Assembly: GCA_030527545.1 (NCBI GenBank)
Contig: JAUNAP010000007.1
Location: 52,027-116,026, forward strand
DNA from: Actinomycetaceae bacterium
Lineage (GTDB): Bacteria; Actinomycetota; Actinomycetes; Actinomycetales; Actinomycetaceae
Direction of reading: 5' to 3'
Length of the DNA stretch: 64,000 bases
Positions 17,960 to 27,870 of this stretch are shown here, in pieces (positions within the stretch are counted from its first letter, which is position 1; the number at the start of each line of letters is the position of its first letter). Below the pieces are notes generated by a model. That model saw nothing but the letters and a program-made list of their open reading frames with translations, searched no databases and was not told where the DNA came from. The position numbers and the translations under genes are program-made.

Positions 17960-19551
17960 GTAAATCTCACAGCAAAAAGCGCGTCAGTGACGTTTTTGTT
18001 CCGACGCGAGATTTTTGGATTATCTATATCTGTCTCATGGTCGTCATGTTCTTGTCGGCCCTCGATCAAACGATCGTGGGCACGGCCTTGCCGACCATCG
18101 TCGGCGATCTCGGCGGGGCGGAGCACATGGCCTGGGCCGTGACCTCCTACACGCTCGCCATCACGGTCGCCATGCCCATCTACGGCAAACTTGGCGATCT
18201 CATGGGCCGCAAACCCACCTACCTCGCCGCAATCGCCATCTTTCTCTTGGGATCCGCGCTGTGTGGACTCTCCCAAACGATGCTGCCTTTTATCGCTTTC
18301 CGATTCATACAGGGCCTTGGAGGTGGCGGCCTCATGATCACCTCTCAGGCGATCACAGCCGACCTCCTGCCGGCGCGCGTGCGTTCGGTGTACATGGCCC
18401 CCATGGGTGCTCTCTTTGGTGTCTCATCGGTGCTTGGCCCACTCATTGGCGGGTGGTTTACCGATTCTCTCACCTGGCACTGGATCTTCTACATCAATCT
18501 TCCGCTCGGTATCGCCGCGTGGATCGGCGTCGCCGTCTTCATGAAGCTGCCGCGCCATCACGGCAAGCCCGCCGTCGACTGGCTGGGTCTCATTCTCCTC
18601 GATGCGGGAGCGGTAGCGATTGTGTTGCTGACGTCGTGGGCGGGCACGACATTCCCGTGGGCATCGTGGCAGACGGTCGCGCTCGTCGCCCTCACGCTCC
18701 TCATGTGGGGTCTCGTGCCCGCAGTGGAGCGGCGCGCGGCGGAACCGATTTTGCCGATGCGACTTCTGCGTGACCGGACGTTTGTCGTCACCACCGTCGT
18801 GGGCATGCTCGCTATGGGCACGATGTTTGGCGTTCTCACCTACATCCCCACCTATCTACAGATCGTGTATTCGATGACTGCGACAACGTCGGGACTCATG
18901 ATGGTTCCGATGACCGCCGGCATGCTCATCGCGTCGACGGCGTCGGGTTTCGCCGTGTCAAAAACGGGCCGCTATCGCGGTTACACGATCGTGGGGACGC
19001 TCATCGCGGCCGGCGGCATGGTGGGGCTATCGACGCTATCGTCGTCATCGTCGGTCTTTATGGTCGGCCTCTATACCTTCATCATGGGATTCGGGCTGGG
19101 GTTGTTCTTCCAGCTGCTCGTTCTTCTTGTCCAAAATGCCGTCCCGGCGCGAATGGTGGGCACGGCCACCTCGGACAACAACTTCTTCCGCGAGATCGGG
19201 GTGTCGCTGGGGGTGGCGGGCATCGGCACGGTCTTCACCTCGCGTTTGAGCGACCAGATTCACGACGCCTTCTCGGCTCTCGTTGCCGGCGGGGATCCCG
19301 CCGTCGTTCAGGCACTGGCGGGTGACGGTGAGGGCTTGTCGTTGCGATCGCTGACGCCTGCGCTCGTGCGTTCGCTGCCTGATGCTCTTCACGAGGCGAT
19401 TTCGGGGGCCTATATTGACGCCCTCACCCCGATCTTCCTTGGGCTTGCACCCATCATGGTGGTCGCGGGGGTCATTTCGCTGGCACTGCCTCACATTGAT
19501 CTGTCGACGAAGTCTGGCCTCGAGCAGGTTGCCGAGGAGGAGCGTGTCTAG
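17956..19551 (+). CDS. EmrB/QacA-type MFS drug transporter (DHA2, 14 TMS)
   Basis: 531 aa, the normal length for 14-helix DHA2 pumps. GTG start with SD AGGAGG. Seen: LDQTIVGTALPTIVGDLGG (motif D1 of DHA2), YGKLGDLMGRKPTYL (motif A) and VLGPLIGGWF (motif C of antiporters). Exports hydrophobic drugs by proton antiport. The pair with TetR looks inserted between the ABC operon and the NahK gene and has no obvious link to glycan use. Confidence 0.93.
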   Translation: MSKSHSKKRVSDVFVPTRDFWIIYICLMVVMFLSALDQTIVGTALPTIVGDLGGAEHMAWAVTSYTLAITVAMPIYGKLGDLMGRKPTYLAAIAIFLLGSALCGLSQTMLPFIAFRFIQGLGGGGLMITSQAITADLLPARVRSVYMAPMGALFGVSSVLGPLIGGWFTDSLTWHWIFYINLPLGIAAWIGVAVFMKLPRHHGKPAVDWLGLILLDAGAVAIVLLTSWAGTTFPWASWQTVALVALTLLMWGLVPAVERRAAEPILPMRLLRDRTFVVTTVVGMLAMGTMFGVLTYIPTYLQIVYSMTATTSGLMMVPMTAGMLIASTASGFAVSKTGRYRGYTIVGTLIAAGGMVGLSTLSSSSSVFMVGLYTFIMGFGLGLFFQLLVLLVQNAVPARMVGTATSDNNFFREIGVSLGVAGIGTVFTSRLSDQIHDAFSALVAGGDPAVVQALAGDGEGLSLRSLTPALVRSLPDALHEAISGAYIDALTPIFLGLAPIMVVAGVISLALPHIDLSTKSGLEQVAEEERV

Positions 19552-19573
19552 CTGGGGTTTTGTCGAAGTCCTG

Positions 19574-19603
19574 CCGAACTCTTACCTTTTGGCAAGAGTT
19601 CGG
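19574..19603 (+). terminator. Inverted repeat after the MFS gene, probable terminator
   Basis: Perfect 10-bp arms (19574-19583 with 19594-19603) around a 10-nt loop containing tttt, 22 bp past the MFS stop. It could instead act as an operator for the peptide gene at 19661. Confidence 0.5.
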
Positions 19604-19660
19604 ATAGGGTGGGGGAGACCTTCGGGTCGTGACATCGATTCCTCAACCTAGGAGATTCTC

Positions 19661-19726
19661 ATGGGCTGGCTTGTCTTCAAGAACATCATCCGCGCCATCA
19701 AGATGTGGATCGGATTCTGGCTCTAG
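19661..19726 (+). CDS. 21-aa leaderless cationic amphipathic peptide 3
   Basis: ATG at 19661, SD GGAGA 5 nt upstream, TAG at 19724, then a terminator hairpin 11 bp on. The peptide begins MGWLVFKNIIRAIKMW and ends FWL. Three tryptophans, net charge +3, no acidic residue, no signal peptide. It would form a basic, Trp-anchored amphipathic helix. Shorter and different in sequence from peptides 1 and 2 but built the same way: start, helix, stop, terminator. It lies between the MFS pump and the NahK gene. The ORF is short, so coding rests on the RBS, composition and terminator. Confidence 0.7.
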   Translation: MGWLVFKNIIRAIKMWIGFWL

Positions 19727-19737
19727 AACGACACGTC

Positions 19738-19765
19738 AAGCGGCGGGCATTCAGGCCCGCCGCTT
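19738..19765 (+). terminator. Hairpin terminator after peptide gene 3
   Basis: Perfect 10-bp stem (19738-19747 with 19756-19765), 8-nt loop, 11 bp after the peptide stop. Confidence 0.75.
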
Positions 19766-19871
19766 GTGCTATCCGCGTGTGAGCTGTCTGGCTCGGCAAG
19801 GGGGCGGAACAGAGCGGACATGGTGGGACAATGTCTGGGTATCTCACGCCGCCTGGAAGGAGTCCGCTCAC

Positions 19872-20987
19872 ATGTCTCGCTCGCTCGACGCCGAGAACCC
19901 TAGAGATCTCGCTGGTCATTTTGCCTTTCCCGGTGTCGTGGTTGACGTCGAGCGTTACGGGTCCGGGCATATCAACGACACCTATCGGGTGCGTACCGAC
20001 GGGGAGCCATCCTTCCACATTCTCCAACGGATCAATTCGGCGGTGTTTCCGCGCCCGATCGAGGTTATGGAGAACTTCGTCAGCGTGACCAATCATCTCG
20101 CCCGTGTCATCGAGCAGAGCGGGGGAGACCCCCGGCGCGAAACCCTTCAGCTCGTGCCCACGTGCGAGGGCAAGCCCTTCCACGTCGATGCGGCGGGTGA
20201 GGTATGGCGCGCGACCCAATACATTCGCGGCGCGCGCACCTACGACCTGTGTGAAAATCCTGAGCACTTCTACCAGTCCGGCGTTGCCTTCGGTACGTTC
20301 CAGCAACGCCTGGCCGACTATCCGGCGCACGACCTTCACGAGACCATCCCCGCTTTCCACGACACGAATGCGCGTCTAGCCGCTTTCCGTCAGGTCGTCG
20401 AGGAGGACCCATTGGGACGGGCCGAGGGCGTGCGCGAGGAGATCGATTTCTTCTTGTCGCGTCCCGAGGTCGCCACGCGGTTCGGGGAGCTCGAAGAGGC
20501 CGGCGAGGTGCCGCTGCGAGTCACGCACAACGACACGAAACTCAACAACGTCATGATCGACGACGCTACGGGCCGCGCGGTGTGCGTCATCGACCTCGAC
20601 ACGGTCATGCCGGGTCTGGCGATGAACGATTTTGGCGATTCCATCCGTTTTGGGGCGTCGACCGCCGAGGAGGATGAGCCGGATTTGTCGAAGGTGTCGT
20701 GTTCTATGGAGCTGTTCGCTCGCTTCACTGAGGGATTTCTCACCGGTACCGCCGGTTCCCTCACACCCAGGGAGGTCGCGGAGCTACCGCACGGGGCGAA
20801 GGTGATGACCTACGAGTGTGGCATGCGTTTCCTCGGGGACTACCTCGCCGGCGACACCTACTTCAAGATTGCCCGCCCGCGTCACAACCTGGATCGTGCC
20901 CGCACGCAGATGACCCTCGTTGCCGATATGGAACGCAAGTGGGACGAGATGGGTGAGATCGTCGATACGCTTTCGCGTAAAAACTAG
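19872..20987 (+). CDS. nahK: NahK-like N-acetylhexosamine 1-kinase (APH-fold)
   Basis: 371 aa from the ATG at 19872 with SD AAGGAG; upstream frame to 19629 crosses peptide gene 3. Seen: a glycine-rich VERYGSGHINDTYRV loop, the catalytic loop LRVTHNDTKLNNVMID (HNDxxxxN) and the metal-binding VCVIDLDTVMPG. This matches bifidobacterial NahK, which phosphorylates GlcNAc/GalNAc at C1 with ATP. It would process the GlcNAc set free by the GH20 and GH5 enzymes. Likely transcribed alone from the region after the peptide 3 terminator. Substrate is inferred from motif and context. Confidence 0.8.
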   Translation: MSRSLDAENPRDLAGHFAFPGVVVDVERYGSGHINDTYRVRTDGEPSFHILQRINSAVFPRPIEVMENFVSVTNHLARVIEQSGGDPRRETLQLVPTCEGKPFHVDAAGEVWRATQYIRGARTYDLCENPEHFYQSGVAFGTFQQRLADYPAHDLHETIPAFHDTNARLAAFRQVVEEDPLGRAEGVREEIDFFLSRPEVATRFGELEEAGEVPLRVTHNDTKLNNVMIDDATGRAVCVIDLDTVMPGLAMNDFGDSIRFGASTAEEDEPDLSKVSCSMELFARFTEGFLTGTAGSLTPREVAELPHGAKVMTYECGMRFLGDYLAGDTYFKIARPRHNLDRARTQMTLVADMERKWDEMGEIVDTLSRKN

Positions 20988-21059
20988 CCCGACCTCCTCA
21001 CCGGCTGCTGGCTTGGCATGTGCCTGGCGCGTTCGTGCTTGGTCCGCGCGCGCAGGTCT

Positions 21060-22256
21060 TTACGCCCGTGATCCCCTTGCGCGGTCGGATACGCGCGCGA
21101 TATAGAGGACGAGTCCGCCTGCAGCCATGATCGCTGCGATGACGAACATGACCCGGTATCCCCACGTGGAGGCGGCCGCCGAGAGCACCATCGGGCCCAA
21201 TCCGGTCCCGGAGTCGACGAGAACGTAGAACGATCCGACGGCCAGGCCGACGTTGAGGGGTCCCACGAGTTTGATGGCGACGGCCTGGCCCGCCGAGATC
21301 AGTGTCCCGTAGCCGAGGCCGAGAAGTGCCCCGCCGAGGACGAGGACGGTCGCGTGAGGCGCCCATGCCGTGACGAGGAGCCCGGCGATGGCGCACACGA
21401 GAAGGGGAATGATGACCGGGTCGTTACCCCACCGATCTTGAGCGATCCCGGCCAGGGGGCGAGCCACGATGATGACGGCCGCGTAGGCGAGAAAATAGAG
21501 CGAACCGGCCTTTTCGAGGCCGATCGTGGAGGCGTAGTCGGAGATGTAGGTGAGCGCCGCTGCAAATCCGAGGGCGGGCAGCATCGCGACCGCTGCGATG
21601 GGGAAGGCTCGTGGCGCCACGAACGTCGCGAGGCTGAGGGGAGGGCGCATCCACCTGCCGCCACGCCGGCGCACCGGGATCCCCTTGAGGGCACCCCAGG
21701 TGAGGGGAAACAACACGATTGCGATGACGAGACCCACAACGAAGATGGCTCGGTAGCCGCCGTGAGCGACAAGCCACGCGCCGGCCAGGGGGCCGACGCC
21801 CGTCGAGACGGCGAGACCGGCGCCGAACCACCCGGAGGCCTCGCCGGCGCGCTGTTGGGGGGCAACTCCGAGAGTGACGGCGCCGAGGACGGTCATGGCG
21901 ATGCCCATGGCGAATCCCTGGAGGGTGCGGGTCGCTCCTGCGCCCGCGTAGGTGCCGGTGATCAGGTAGCCCGCCTGGGCGAGGAGGAGGAGAACGAGGC
22001 TGACCCAGAGGGCTTTGCGCCGCCCGATTGCGGTGATGAGCGGTCCCGTCGCTAGCCTGCCGAATACGGCGGCGATAACGAAGATGCCCGACAGAATTCC
22101 CGAGGCCTCAGCAGATGCGCCGAGCACACGCATCGCGTAGCCGGCGATCTGAGACATGTACATGAAAAACAGGAGGGCCATTCCGGCGTTTCCCAGGCAT
22201 CCGCAGATAAACGCGGAGGTAAAAAGGCGCGGTTGACTGGGGCGTGAACCGTTCAC
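21060..22256 (-). CDS. MFS transporter, 12 TMS, unknown substrate
   Basis: 398 aa with about twelve hydrophobic helices and the MFS motif A loop GRLATGPLITAIGRRKALW between helices 2 and 3; a weaker copy follows helix 8 (AQDRWGNDP). Resembles YfcJ/AraJ-like exporters. Starts at 22256, 16 bp after the preceding lmeA-like gene, so it probably belongs to the minus-strand operon FGGY kinase - LmeA-like - MFS. The substrate is unknown. Confidence 0.88.
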   Translation of the reverse strand: MNGSRPSQPRLFTSAFICGCLGNAGMALLFFMYMSQIAGYAMRVLGASAEASGILSGIFVIAAVFGRLATGPLITAIGRRKALWVSLVLLLLAQAGYLITGTYAGAGATRTLQGFAMGIAMTVLGAVTLGVAPQQRAGEASGWFGAGLAVSTGVGPLAGAWLVAHGGYRAIFVVGLVIAIVLFPLTWGALKGIPVRRRGGRWMRPPLSLATFVAPRAFPIAAVAMLPALGFAAALTYISDYASTIGLEKAGSLYFLAYAAVIIVARPLAGIAQDRWGNDPVIIPLLVCAIAGLLVTAWAPHATVLVLGGALLGLGYGTLISAGQAVAIKLVGPLNVGLAVGSFYVLVDSGTGLGPMVLSAAASTWGYRVMFVIAAIMAAGGLVLYIARVSDRARGSRA

Positions 22257-22272
22257 GTGGACTCCCTCTCGG

Positions 22273-22962
22273 CTAGCGGGCGACGGTGAGATTGTGGCCG
22301 GTCACGTTGACGAGTAGCCCGTCGCCATCCTTCGTGACGCCCGTGAGGTCGAGTCCGGCGGGGGCCTTGGTGAGCGGGACGGGAATGGCGGGCGTGGAGA
22401 ACCCGTGCGTGAGTGCCGCCACGAGGGGATTGTCGGAGTGGAAGTTTGACAATGTCAAACCGATTGTCGGTTTGTTGTCGACGGGGTCGTGACGCGTGAA
22501 TCCCACGTCGGCACGCAGAGTGCCAATGGCGGTGGGGATCGATGCTACGAGCCTGTCTCCGTCGACGCGAACGGTCCCCTTACCATCGGCTGATTTGTTG
22601 GCGCTGTCTGCGATTGTTGCTAGAGGCAGACGACCTGTCGCTGTGAGGGAGCCGATCGTTCGTACCGTACCGTTGGCGTAGTCGAGGTCGACATCGTGTG
22701 CCCGCATGTGGAGCCGCTGGAGGTTTCCCGTCTCGTCAAGGTGTAGCTCGTCTGCGTCGATCTCGACGTCGTCGAGTGTGTGGGTGGCCACCTGGGTGAG
22801 GAAGGGGAAGCCGTGGATCTGCACGCGCGGGTTGGTGGCTCCGCGTTCGGCTAGCGCCGAGGCGGCGTAGTCCTGTGCGAGCCACCACAAACACCGGTCG
22901 GCGATGCCGGCGAGTGCTGCCACGACGACGACAACGATGGCGAGGCGTTTGAGGAGTGTCAT
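22273..22962 (-). CDS. DUF2993/LmeA-like phospholipid-binding protein
   Basis: 229 aa. One N-terminal membrane anchor or signal (residues 5-22), then a repetitive beta-rich extracytoplasmic domain with the DUF2993 start (AERGATNPRVQIHGFPFLTQVATHTLDDVEIDA pattern). The mycobacterial relative LmeA binds phospholipid and supports lipomannan elongation. The start overlaps the FGGY kinase stop by 4 bp. Confidence 0.82.
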   Translation of the reverse strand: MTLLKRLAIVVVVVAALAGIADRCLWWLAQDYAASALAERGATNPRVQIHGFPFLTQVATHTLDDVEIDADELHLDETGNLQRLHMRAHDVDLDYANGTVRTIGSLTATGRLPLATIADSANKSADGKGTVRVDGDRLVASIPTAIGTLRADVGFTRHDPVDNKPTIGLTLSNFHSDNPLVAALTHGFSTPAIPVPLTKAPAGLDLTGVTKDGDGLLVNVTGHNLTVAR

Positions 22963-24494
22963 GGCGTGGTCTTCTTCGTGGCGTGAGCGAGGATCTCATA
23001 AAGCGACAGATGCGTCTCGGCGGAGGCGGCGTACGCGTTTGCTGCGGTGGGGTCGGGCGTATAGACGGTGGCGTCGGGCCTGTGGGCGAGGGGACGGATC
23101 CGGTGGTTGAGTCCGAGGACCGTTGCCGTTGCGAGGGCGCACCCTGTGACGGTCGCCGTTTGGTGGGAGACGATCCGAAGGGGAACGCCGAGAATGTCGG
23201 CGATCATGCGCATCCACGGTTGAGAGCGAGTCGCGCCTCCGGCGATGGGAAGTTCGCCCGTGAAACCGCTGGGAGTAAGAGCGGTGAGGGCGTGCCTGAG
23301 GGCGTAGCCGACGCCTTCACACATGGCCCGGTAGGCGGTGGAGGCATCGGTGTCGGCCCGCATGCCAACGAGTGCGGCACCGAGTGTGTCGGTCCGGACG
23401 GGGAAGCGCTCGCCAGCGAGGCTCGGTAGCGCGAGGAGGCCCGTGGGTGTGCGCCCGTGGTCGTTTTCCCAGTGGGCGAGTTCCGCGTCCGGGTCGTCGG
23501 TATTGGGGAGGAACATGCGCGCTGCCCATTCGGCGGTGGACCCGGCGGAGGCGAGTGCCGCGATGGCGAGTCGGGTCGGTGCGTGTGTGGCGCCAGTGGC
23601 GGGTACGGCGAGGAGGTGACAGGCGGGCGGGCGCAAGGCCGTCAGGTCGGCGAGGACTCCGACCCATCCCGTGGCCCCGAGGTAGGCATAAGGTTGACCG
23701 GCTTGTGTCCCGACGATCCCGATCGTCGTAGTGGCCGCGTCGCCGGGGGCGAGGACGACTGGGATGCCCGCCGGCAGGCCGAGCCGACGCGCGTGACCGG
23801 TGGCTAGCCGACCGAGGATTGACGTGGGGCCAGCGACGATACCCGGCAATACCCTGGCGGGGATGCCTGCTGCGTCGGCGACCTCGCTGACCCAACCGGA
23901 GCCGTCGGGACGCGCCATGCCGGTTGTGGTCGCGGTCGTTGCGTCGCACCAGCTGCCGAGCCCGAGCGTCCACGCAAGGTAGCCGGCGGGCCCGCACACG
24001 AGCCTGCGTGCGGTCGCCAGGCGTGGATCTCCTTCGCGAGAGAGCCGTGCCCACTGCGCCGGCAGAGCGGTCGCGTCGGGCTCGTTTCCGATGAGTCGTT
24101 CCCAACCGACAATGTCGCGCTGAAGTGCAGCGGCGTCGTGTGCGGCGCGCTGGTCGCTGTAGAGAACAGCAGGGCCGAGGCTGTGCGGCGTGGCTTCGCT
24201 CGGTGTGCTAGCCGGTAGGAGCACGAGGTCTTGCATGTGTCCCGTGAGACCAAGCCCGGCGACGCGGCCGGCCTCGGCTGTCCCCACCTCTGCGATGCAG
24301 GCAGCAATCGCGGCTTCGGCGGCCTCAACCCAGTCGGTGGGATTCTGCTCGACGCCGCCGCCAGCGAGGTGGGTGGTCGTGACGGGGATGGAAGTGGCAG
24401 CCAACAAGTCGCCGTTGACGTCAATGAACGCGGCCTTGACTGCCGAGGTGCCGAGATCAAGTGCGGCAATAAGCGGACGTAGCGGACGGGGCAT
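22959..24494 (-). CDS. FGGY-family carbohydrate kinase, xylulokinase-like
   Basis: 511 aa, usual for XylB. Seen: phosphate-1 motif ALDLGTSAVKAAFID at the N-terminus, GLTGHMQDLVLL, LYSDQRA, a phosphate-2 region APGDAATTTIG with the catalytic Asp, and an adenosine loop PIAGGATRSQPWMRMIADILG. Such kinases phosphorylate xylulose or related ketoses with ATP. No isomerase or transporter is adjacent, so the sugar is uncertain. Heads the operon with LmeA-like and MFS genes (4-bp overlap). Confidence 0.85.
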   Translation of the reverse strand: MPRPLRPLIAALDLGTSAVKAAFIDVNGDLLAATSIPVTTTHLAGGGVEQNPTDWVEAAEAAIAACIAEVGTAEAGRVAGLGLTGHMQDLVLLPASTPSEATPHSLGPAVLYSDQRAAHDAAALQRDIVGWERLIGNEPDATALPAQWARLSREGDPRLATARRLVCGPAGYLAWTLGLGSWCDATTATTTGMARPDGSGWVSEVADAAGIPARVLPGIVAGPTSILGRLATGHARRLGLPAGIPVVLAPGDAATTTIGIVGTQAGQPYAYLGATGWVGVLADLTALRPPACHLLAVPATGATHAPTRLAIAALASAGSTAEWAARMFLPNTDDPDAELAHWENDHGRTPTGLLALPSLAGERFPVRTDTLGAALVGMRADTDASTAYRAMCEGVGYALRHALTALTPSGFTGELPIAGGATRSQPWMRMIADILGVPLRIVSHQTATVTGCALATATVLGLNHRIRPLAHRPDATVYTPDPTAANAYAASAETHLSLYEILAHATKKTTP

Positions 24495-24609
24495 GTTCTT
24501 AGCCTAGACGTTCTCTAGGTCAGCGGGTAGAAGACGACGCCGGATGGCTTCACGAGAGGACGCATACGCCCTGCTTGGTCACCATTCCGGCGTCGCTTCT
24601 GGAAAACTT

Positions 24610-26121
24610 CTAGAGCGCCTTGATGATCGCTTCCACGCTGTCCTTGGCGTCTCCGAAGAGCATCTGGGAGTTCTCGTTGAAGAACAGCGGGTTTTGGACC
24701 CCCGCGTAGCCGGTGTTCATCGAGCGTTTGAACACGACGACGTCCCTGGCCTCCCACACATGCAGCACAGGCATGCCAGCGATCGGCGAACCCGGCTCGG
24801 TCGCCGCGGGATTGACGGTGTCGTTGGCGCCGATGACGAGGACCACATCCGTGTCGGGGAAGTCGTCGTTGATCTCGTCCATCTCCAAGACGATGTCGTA
24901 GGGCACCTTCGCTTCCGCGAGAAGCACGTTCATGTGACCGGGCAGTCGGCCCGCAACCGGGTGGATACCGAAACGCACATCGACGCCCTTAGCCCGCAGC
25001 TTCTTCGTCAAGTCCGCGACCGGATACTGGGCCTGCGCCACCGCCATGCCGTAGCCCGGGGTGATGACGACGCTCTTAGCCTCCGACAGCATCCGCGCCA
25101 CCTCGCCGGCATCGACCTCGCGGTGCTCACCATAGTCCTTTGCTTCCCCACTGGTGGCACCATCGGAACCGAAACCGCCCAGGATCACCGAAATGAACGA
25201 CCGGTTCATCGCCTGGCACATGATGTAGGACAGGTAGGCGCCCGAAGAGCCCACGAGTGCGCCCGTGATGATAAGCAACGTGTTGTTCAGCATGAAGCCA
25301 GCCGCGGCCGCGGCCCACCCCGAATAGGAGTTAAGCATCGACACGACCACCGGCATATCGCCGCCACCGATCGCCGCGACCAGGTGAAGACCCAACGCCA
25401 ACGCGATGATCGTGAGGAGGCCCAACGCGATCCAACCCGTCGTCATCCCCGTCAGGGTGCCACCCGAGACGGTCACGCACGCGACCATGACGCCCACAAG
25501 CACCGCGGAGACAACGAGGGCAGCCAGGTTGAGCCAATTGCGGCCCGGCAGCGTGAGCGGCGCGCCCTTGATCTTCGCGCTCAACTTGAGATAGGCGACG
25601 ATCGACCCGGTGAACGTCACCGCGCCAATAAACACGCCAACCCCGACCTCGCCCAGGTGGAACCCAAGCGTCGACGGATCAACGTGACCCGTGGCAACCT
25701 CGTCGCCCATCGAAACGAACGTGTTGAACCCCACGAGCACAGCCGCCAGGCCCACGAACGAGTGCAAAATCGCGATGAGTTCCGGCATACCGGTCATCTC
25801 GACCGTGCGTGCACGCCACACCCCGATCGCCCCACCGACAGCCATTGCCACGAGAGCGAGAGTAAGCGTCGTCGTCACCCCGAGACCCGCGCCAAAAGCC
25901 TGATACGACACGGCTTGATAGAGCGTCGCGACAAGCGCGATACCCATGCCCGTCGCCCCATAAATGTTGCCCCGCAGCGCGGTCTCGTTCTTACTCAAGC
26001 CCGCCAGAGCCAGAATGAACAACACAGCCGCGACAATGTAGGCCAAGCCCGTGATGTGGGCGGGCCAGTCGTAAGTGGGGCCGAAAATCTGAGAAGGAAT
26101 GATCGCTGCCACGTCACTCAC
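24610..26121 (-). CDS. pntB: NAD(P) transhydrogenase subunit beta
   Basis: 503 aa from GTG 26121 preceded by GGAAGGAAG, overlapping the pntA end by 8 bp; an ORF extension to 26142 lies inside pntA. Nine or so N-terminal helices (domain II) are followed by the NADP-binding domain III with [37 protein letters not shown] and [13 protein letters not shown]. With PntA it forms the proton-translocating transhydrogenase that makes NADPH from NADH. Confidence 0.96.
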   Translation of the reverse strand: MSDVAAIIPSQIFGPTYDWPAHITGLAYIVAAVLFILALAGLSKNETALRGNIYGATGMGIALVATLYQAVSYQAFGAGLGVTTTLTLALVAMAVGGAIGVWRARTVEMTGMPELIAILHSFVGLAAVLVGFNTFVSMGDEVATGHVDPSTLGFHLGEVGVGVFIGAVTFTGSIVAYLKLSAKIKGAPLTLPGRNWLNLAALVVSAVLVGVMVACVTVSGGTLTGMTTGWIALGLLTIIALALGLHLVAAIGGGDMPVVVSMLNSYSGWAAAAAGFMLNNTLLIITGALVGSSGAYLSYIMCQAMNRSFISVILGGFGSDGATSGEAKDYGEHREVDAGEVARMLSEAKSVVITPGYGMAVAQAQYPVADLTKKLRAKGVDVRFGIHPVAGRLPGHMNVLLAEAKVPYDIVLEMDEINDDFPDTDVVLVIGANDTVNPAATEPGSPIAGMPVLHVWEARDVVVFKRSMNTGYAGVQNPLFFNENSQMLFGDAKDSVEAIIKAL

Positions 26122-27685
26122 CTTCCTTCCGGAACATGCCAAGCATCCGGTGCGTCACCGTGAAACCGCCGAAAATATTGATCGAGGCCACGAGGATCGC
26201 GACAAAAGCAAGTGCCGACACGACCGGGTGGGACGAGCCGACCTGCAACAGCGCGCCGACGAGGATGATGCCCGAGATAGCGTTCGTCTCGCTCATGAGC
26301 GGCGTGTGCAGCGAATGAGTGACGGCGGTGATGACGTAAAACCCGACGACGATAGCCAACGCCAACACGATATAGAGCGGAATCATGGCAGGTGGGGTCG
26401 CGAGCACGAGGGCCACCCCCAACACGGCCGCGACCGCGAGACCGATCGTACGGTTGCGTTTCTTCGCCGCGGCGCGACGCTCCGCCTCGGCCGCCACCCG
26501 CGCCTGCTCCTCAGGATCCGGTTGCGCCTGGACAGGTGCCGGCGCCGCCGAGACCTTGATCGGCGGTGGGGGCCACAGCGTCTCCCCGTCCTTAGTAATA
26601 ACCGTGATCCCACGAACGACCTCGTCATCGAGATCGAGCACGTACTCCCCGCCCTTATTTGGCGTCAGCAGCTTGAACAGGTTGACGATGTTTTGCCCAT
26701 ACAGCTGCGAAGACTGGGCGGGCAGGCGCCCCGCGAGGTCCGTGTAACCCAAGATCACGACCCCGTTGTCGGTGACAACGCGTTTGCCAGGCACAGTCAA
26801 TTCGCAGTTGCCGCCATTGGCAGCCGCCATGTCGACGATGACCGAGCCGGGCTTCATACGCGCCACCGCCTCGGCGGTCACGAGGATCGGGGCGGTACGC
26901 CCGGGGATGTTCGCCGTCGTCACGACAATGTCGGCGTTACCGACCTCCTGGGTGTAGAGCCTGAGCGCAGCATCGGCCTGATCGGCCGTCATCTCCTTGG
27001 CGTAACCGTCGTCAGACTTCTCCGCTTCCGCCGAGATCGCCACGAACTGCGCACCCATGGACTCGACCTGTTCGGCAACCTCAGGACGCAAATCGGTTGC
27101 GCGCACCTGGGCACCCATCGACTGGGCCGTGCCGATGGCGGCAAGACCCGCGACGCCAGCACCGATGACATAAATTGTCGCCGGCGGGACCTTTCCCGCG
27201 GCCGTCACCTGTCCCGTAAACAGACGCCCGAATGCGTTCGCCGCCTCGATAATGGCCCGATACCCCGCAACATTCGCCATCGACGACAACACGTCCATCG
27301 ACTGGGCACGGGAGATACGCGGAACCGCGTCCATGGCAAGCGCCGTCACCTTGCGACGAGCAAGATCGGCAACAAGGTTAGGATTACGGCCCGGAGCCAT
27401 CCGCGCGACGAGCAGTGCACCGGGCTGCATGAGGTCGAGTCGCGACGCCGGGGGCGCGTCGAGCGCCGTCACGATATCCGCCGCCCACACCGTCTCCGTG
27501 GAGGCAATATCCGCCCCCGCTGCCTCGTAAAGCTCATCCGGATAGGAAGCCATGAGACCAGCGCCAGCCTCGACACTGACGTCGTAACCCAGCTTGATGA
27601 GTTTCGCGACCGTGTCGGGCGTTGCGGCAACCAGAGTCTGGCCCTGCGCGGGCTCCAAGGGAACTCCGATACGCACTTCGTTCAC
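26114..27685 (-). CDS. pntA: NAD(P) transhydrogenase subunit alpha (fused alpha1-alpha2)
   Basis: 523 aa. NAD-binding domain I ([51 protein letters not shown]) is joined to the membrane helices of domain II ([55 protein letters not shown]). This is the E. coli-like single-chain alpha form; many actinobacteria split it into two genes. First gene of the pntAB operon. An Ala/Arg-rich linker separates the two parts. Confidence 0.96.
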   Translation of the reverse strand: MNEVRIGVPLEPAQGQTLVAATPDTVAKLIKLGYDVSVEAGAGLMASYPDELYEAAGADIASTETVWAADIVTALDAPPASRLDLMQPGALLVARMAPGRNPNLVADLARRKVTALAMDAVPRISRAQSMDVLSSMANVAGYRAIIEAANAFGRLFTGQVTAAGKVPPATIYVIGAGVAGLAAIGTAQSMGAQVRATDLRPEVAEQVESMGAQFVAISAEAEKSDDGYAKEMTADQADAALRLYTQEVGNADIVVTTANIPGRTAPILVTAEAVARMKPGSVIVDMAAANGGNCELTVPGKRVVTDNGVVILGYTDLAGRLPAQSSQLYGQNIVNLFKLLTPNKGGEYVLDLDDEVVRGITVITKDGETLWPPPPIKVSAAPAPVQAQPDPEEQARVAAEAERRAAAKKRNRTIGLAVAAVLGVALVLATPPAMIPLYIVLALAIVVGFYVITAVTHSLHTPLMSETNAISGIILVGALLQVGSSHPVVSALAFVAILVASINIFGGFTVTHRMLGMFRKEGE

Positions 27686-27870
27686 TCCTGATCACTCGAG
27701 TACGGGCCGCCATGGCCCGCCCACGCCGGGGAAGGTGGCGTGGATCTCTTCCAGCCTATCGCGTTCCACCCCAATTTCGTGGGATCTCCACGGACGATAG
27801 TCCCAGACGGTGGGAGCGGGTGAGAAAACGCCCTAAAGTAGGCCTAGGACAAGAGGAGGAAGGCCACGAG

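Noticed and set aside
24535..24596. 10-bp inverted repeat after pntB as a terminator
   Set aside because: The arms are over 40 nt apart with no T-run; too weak to list.
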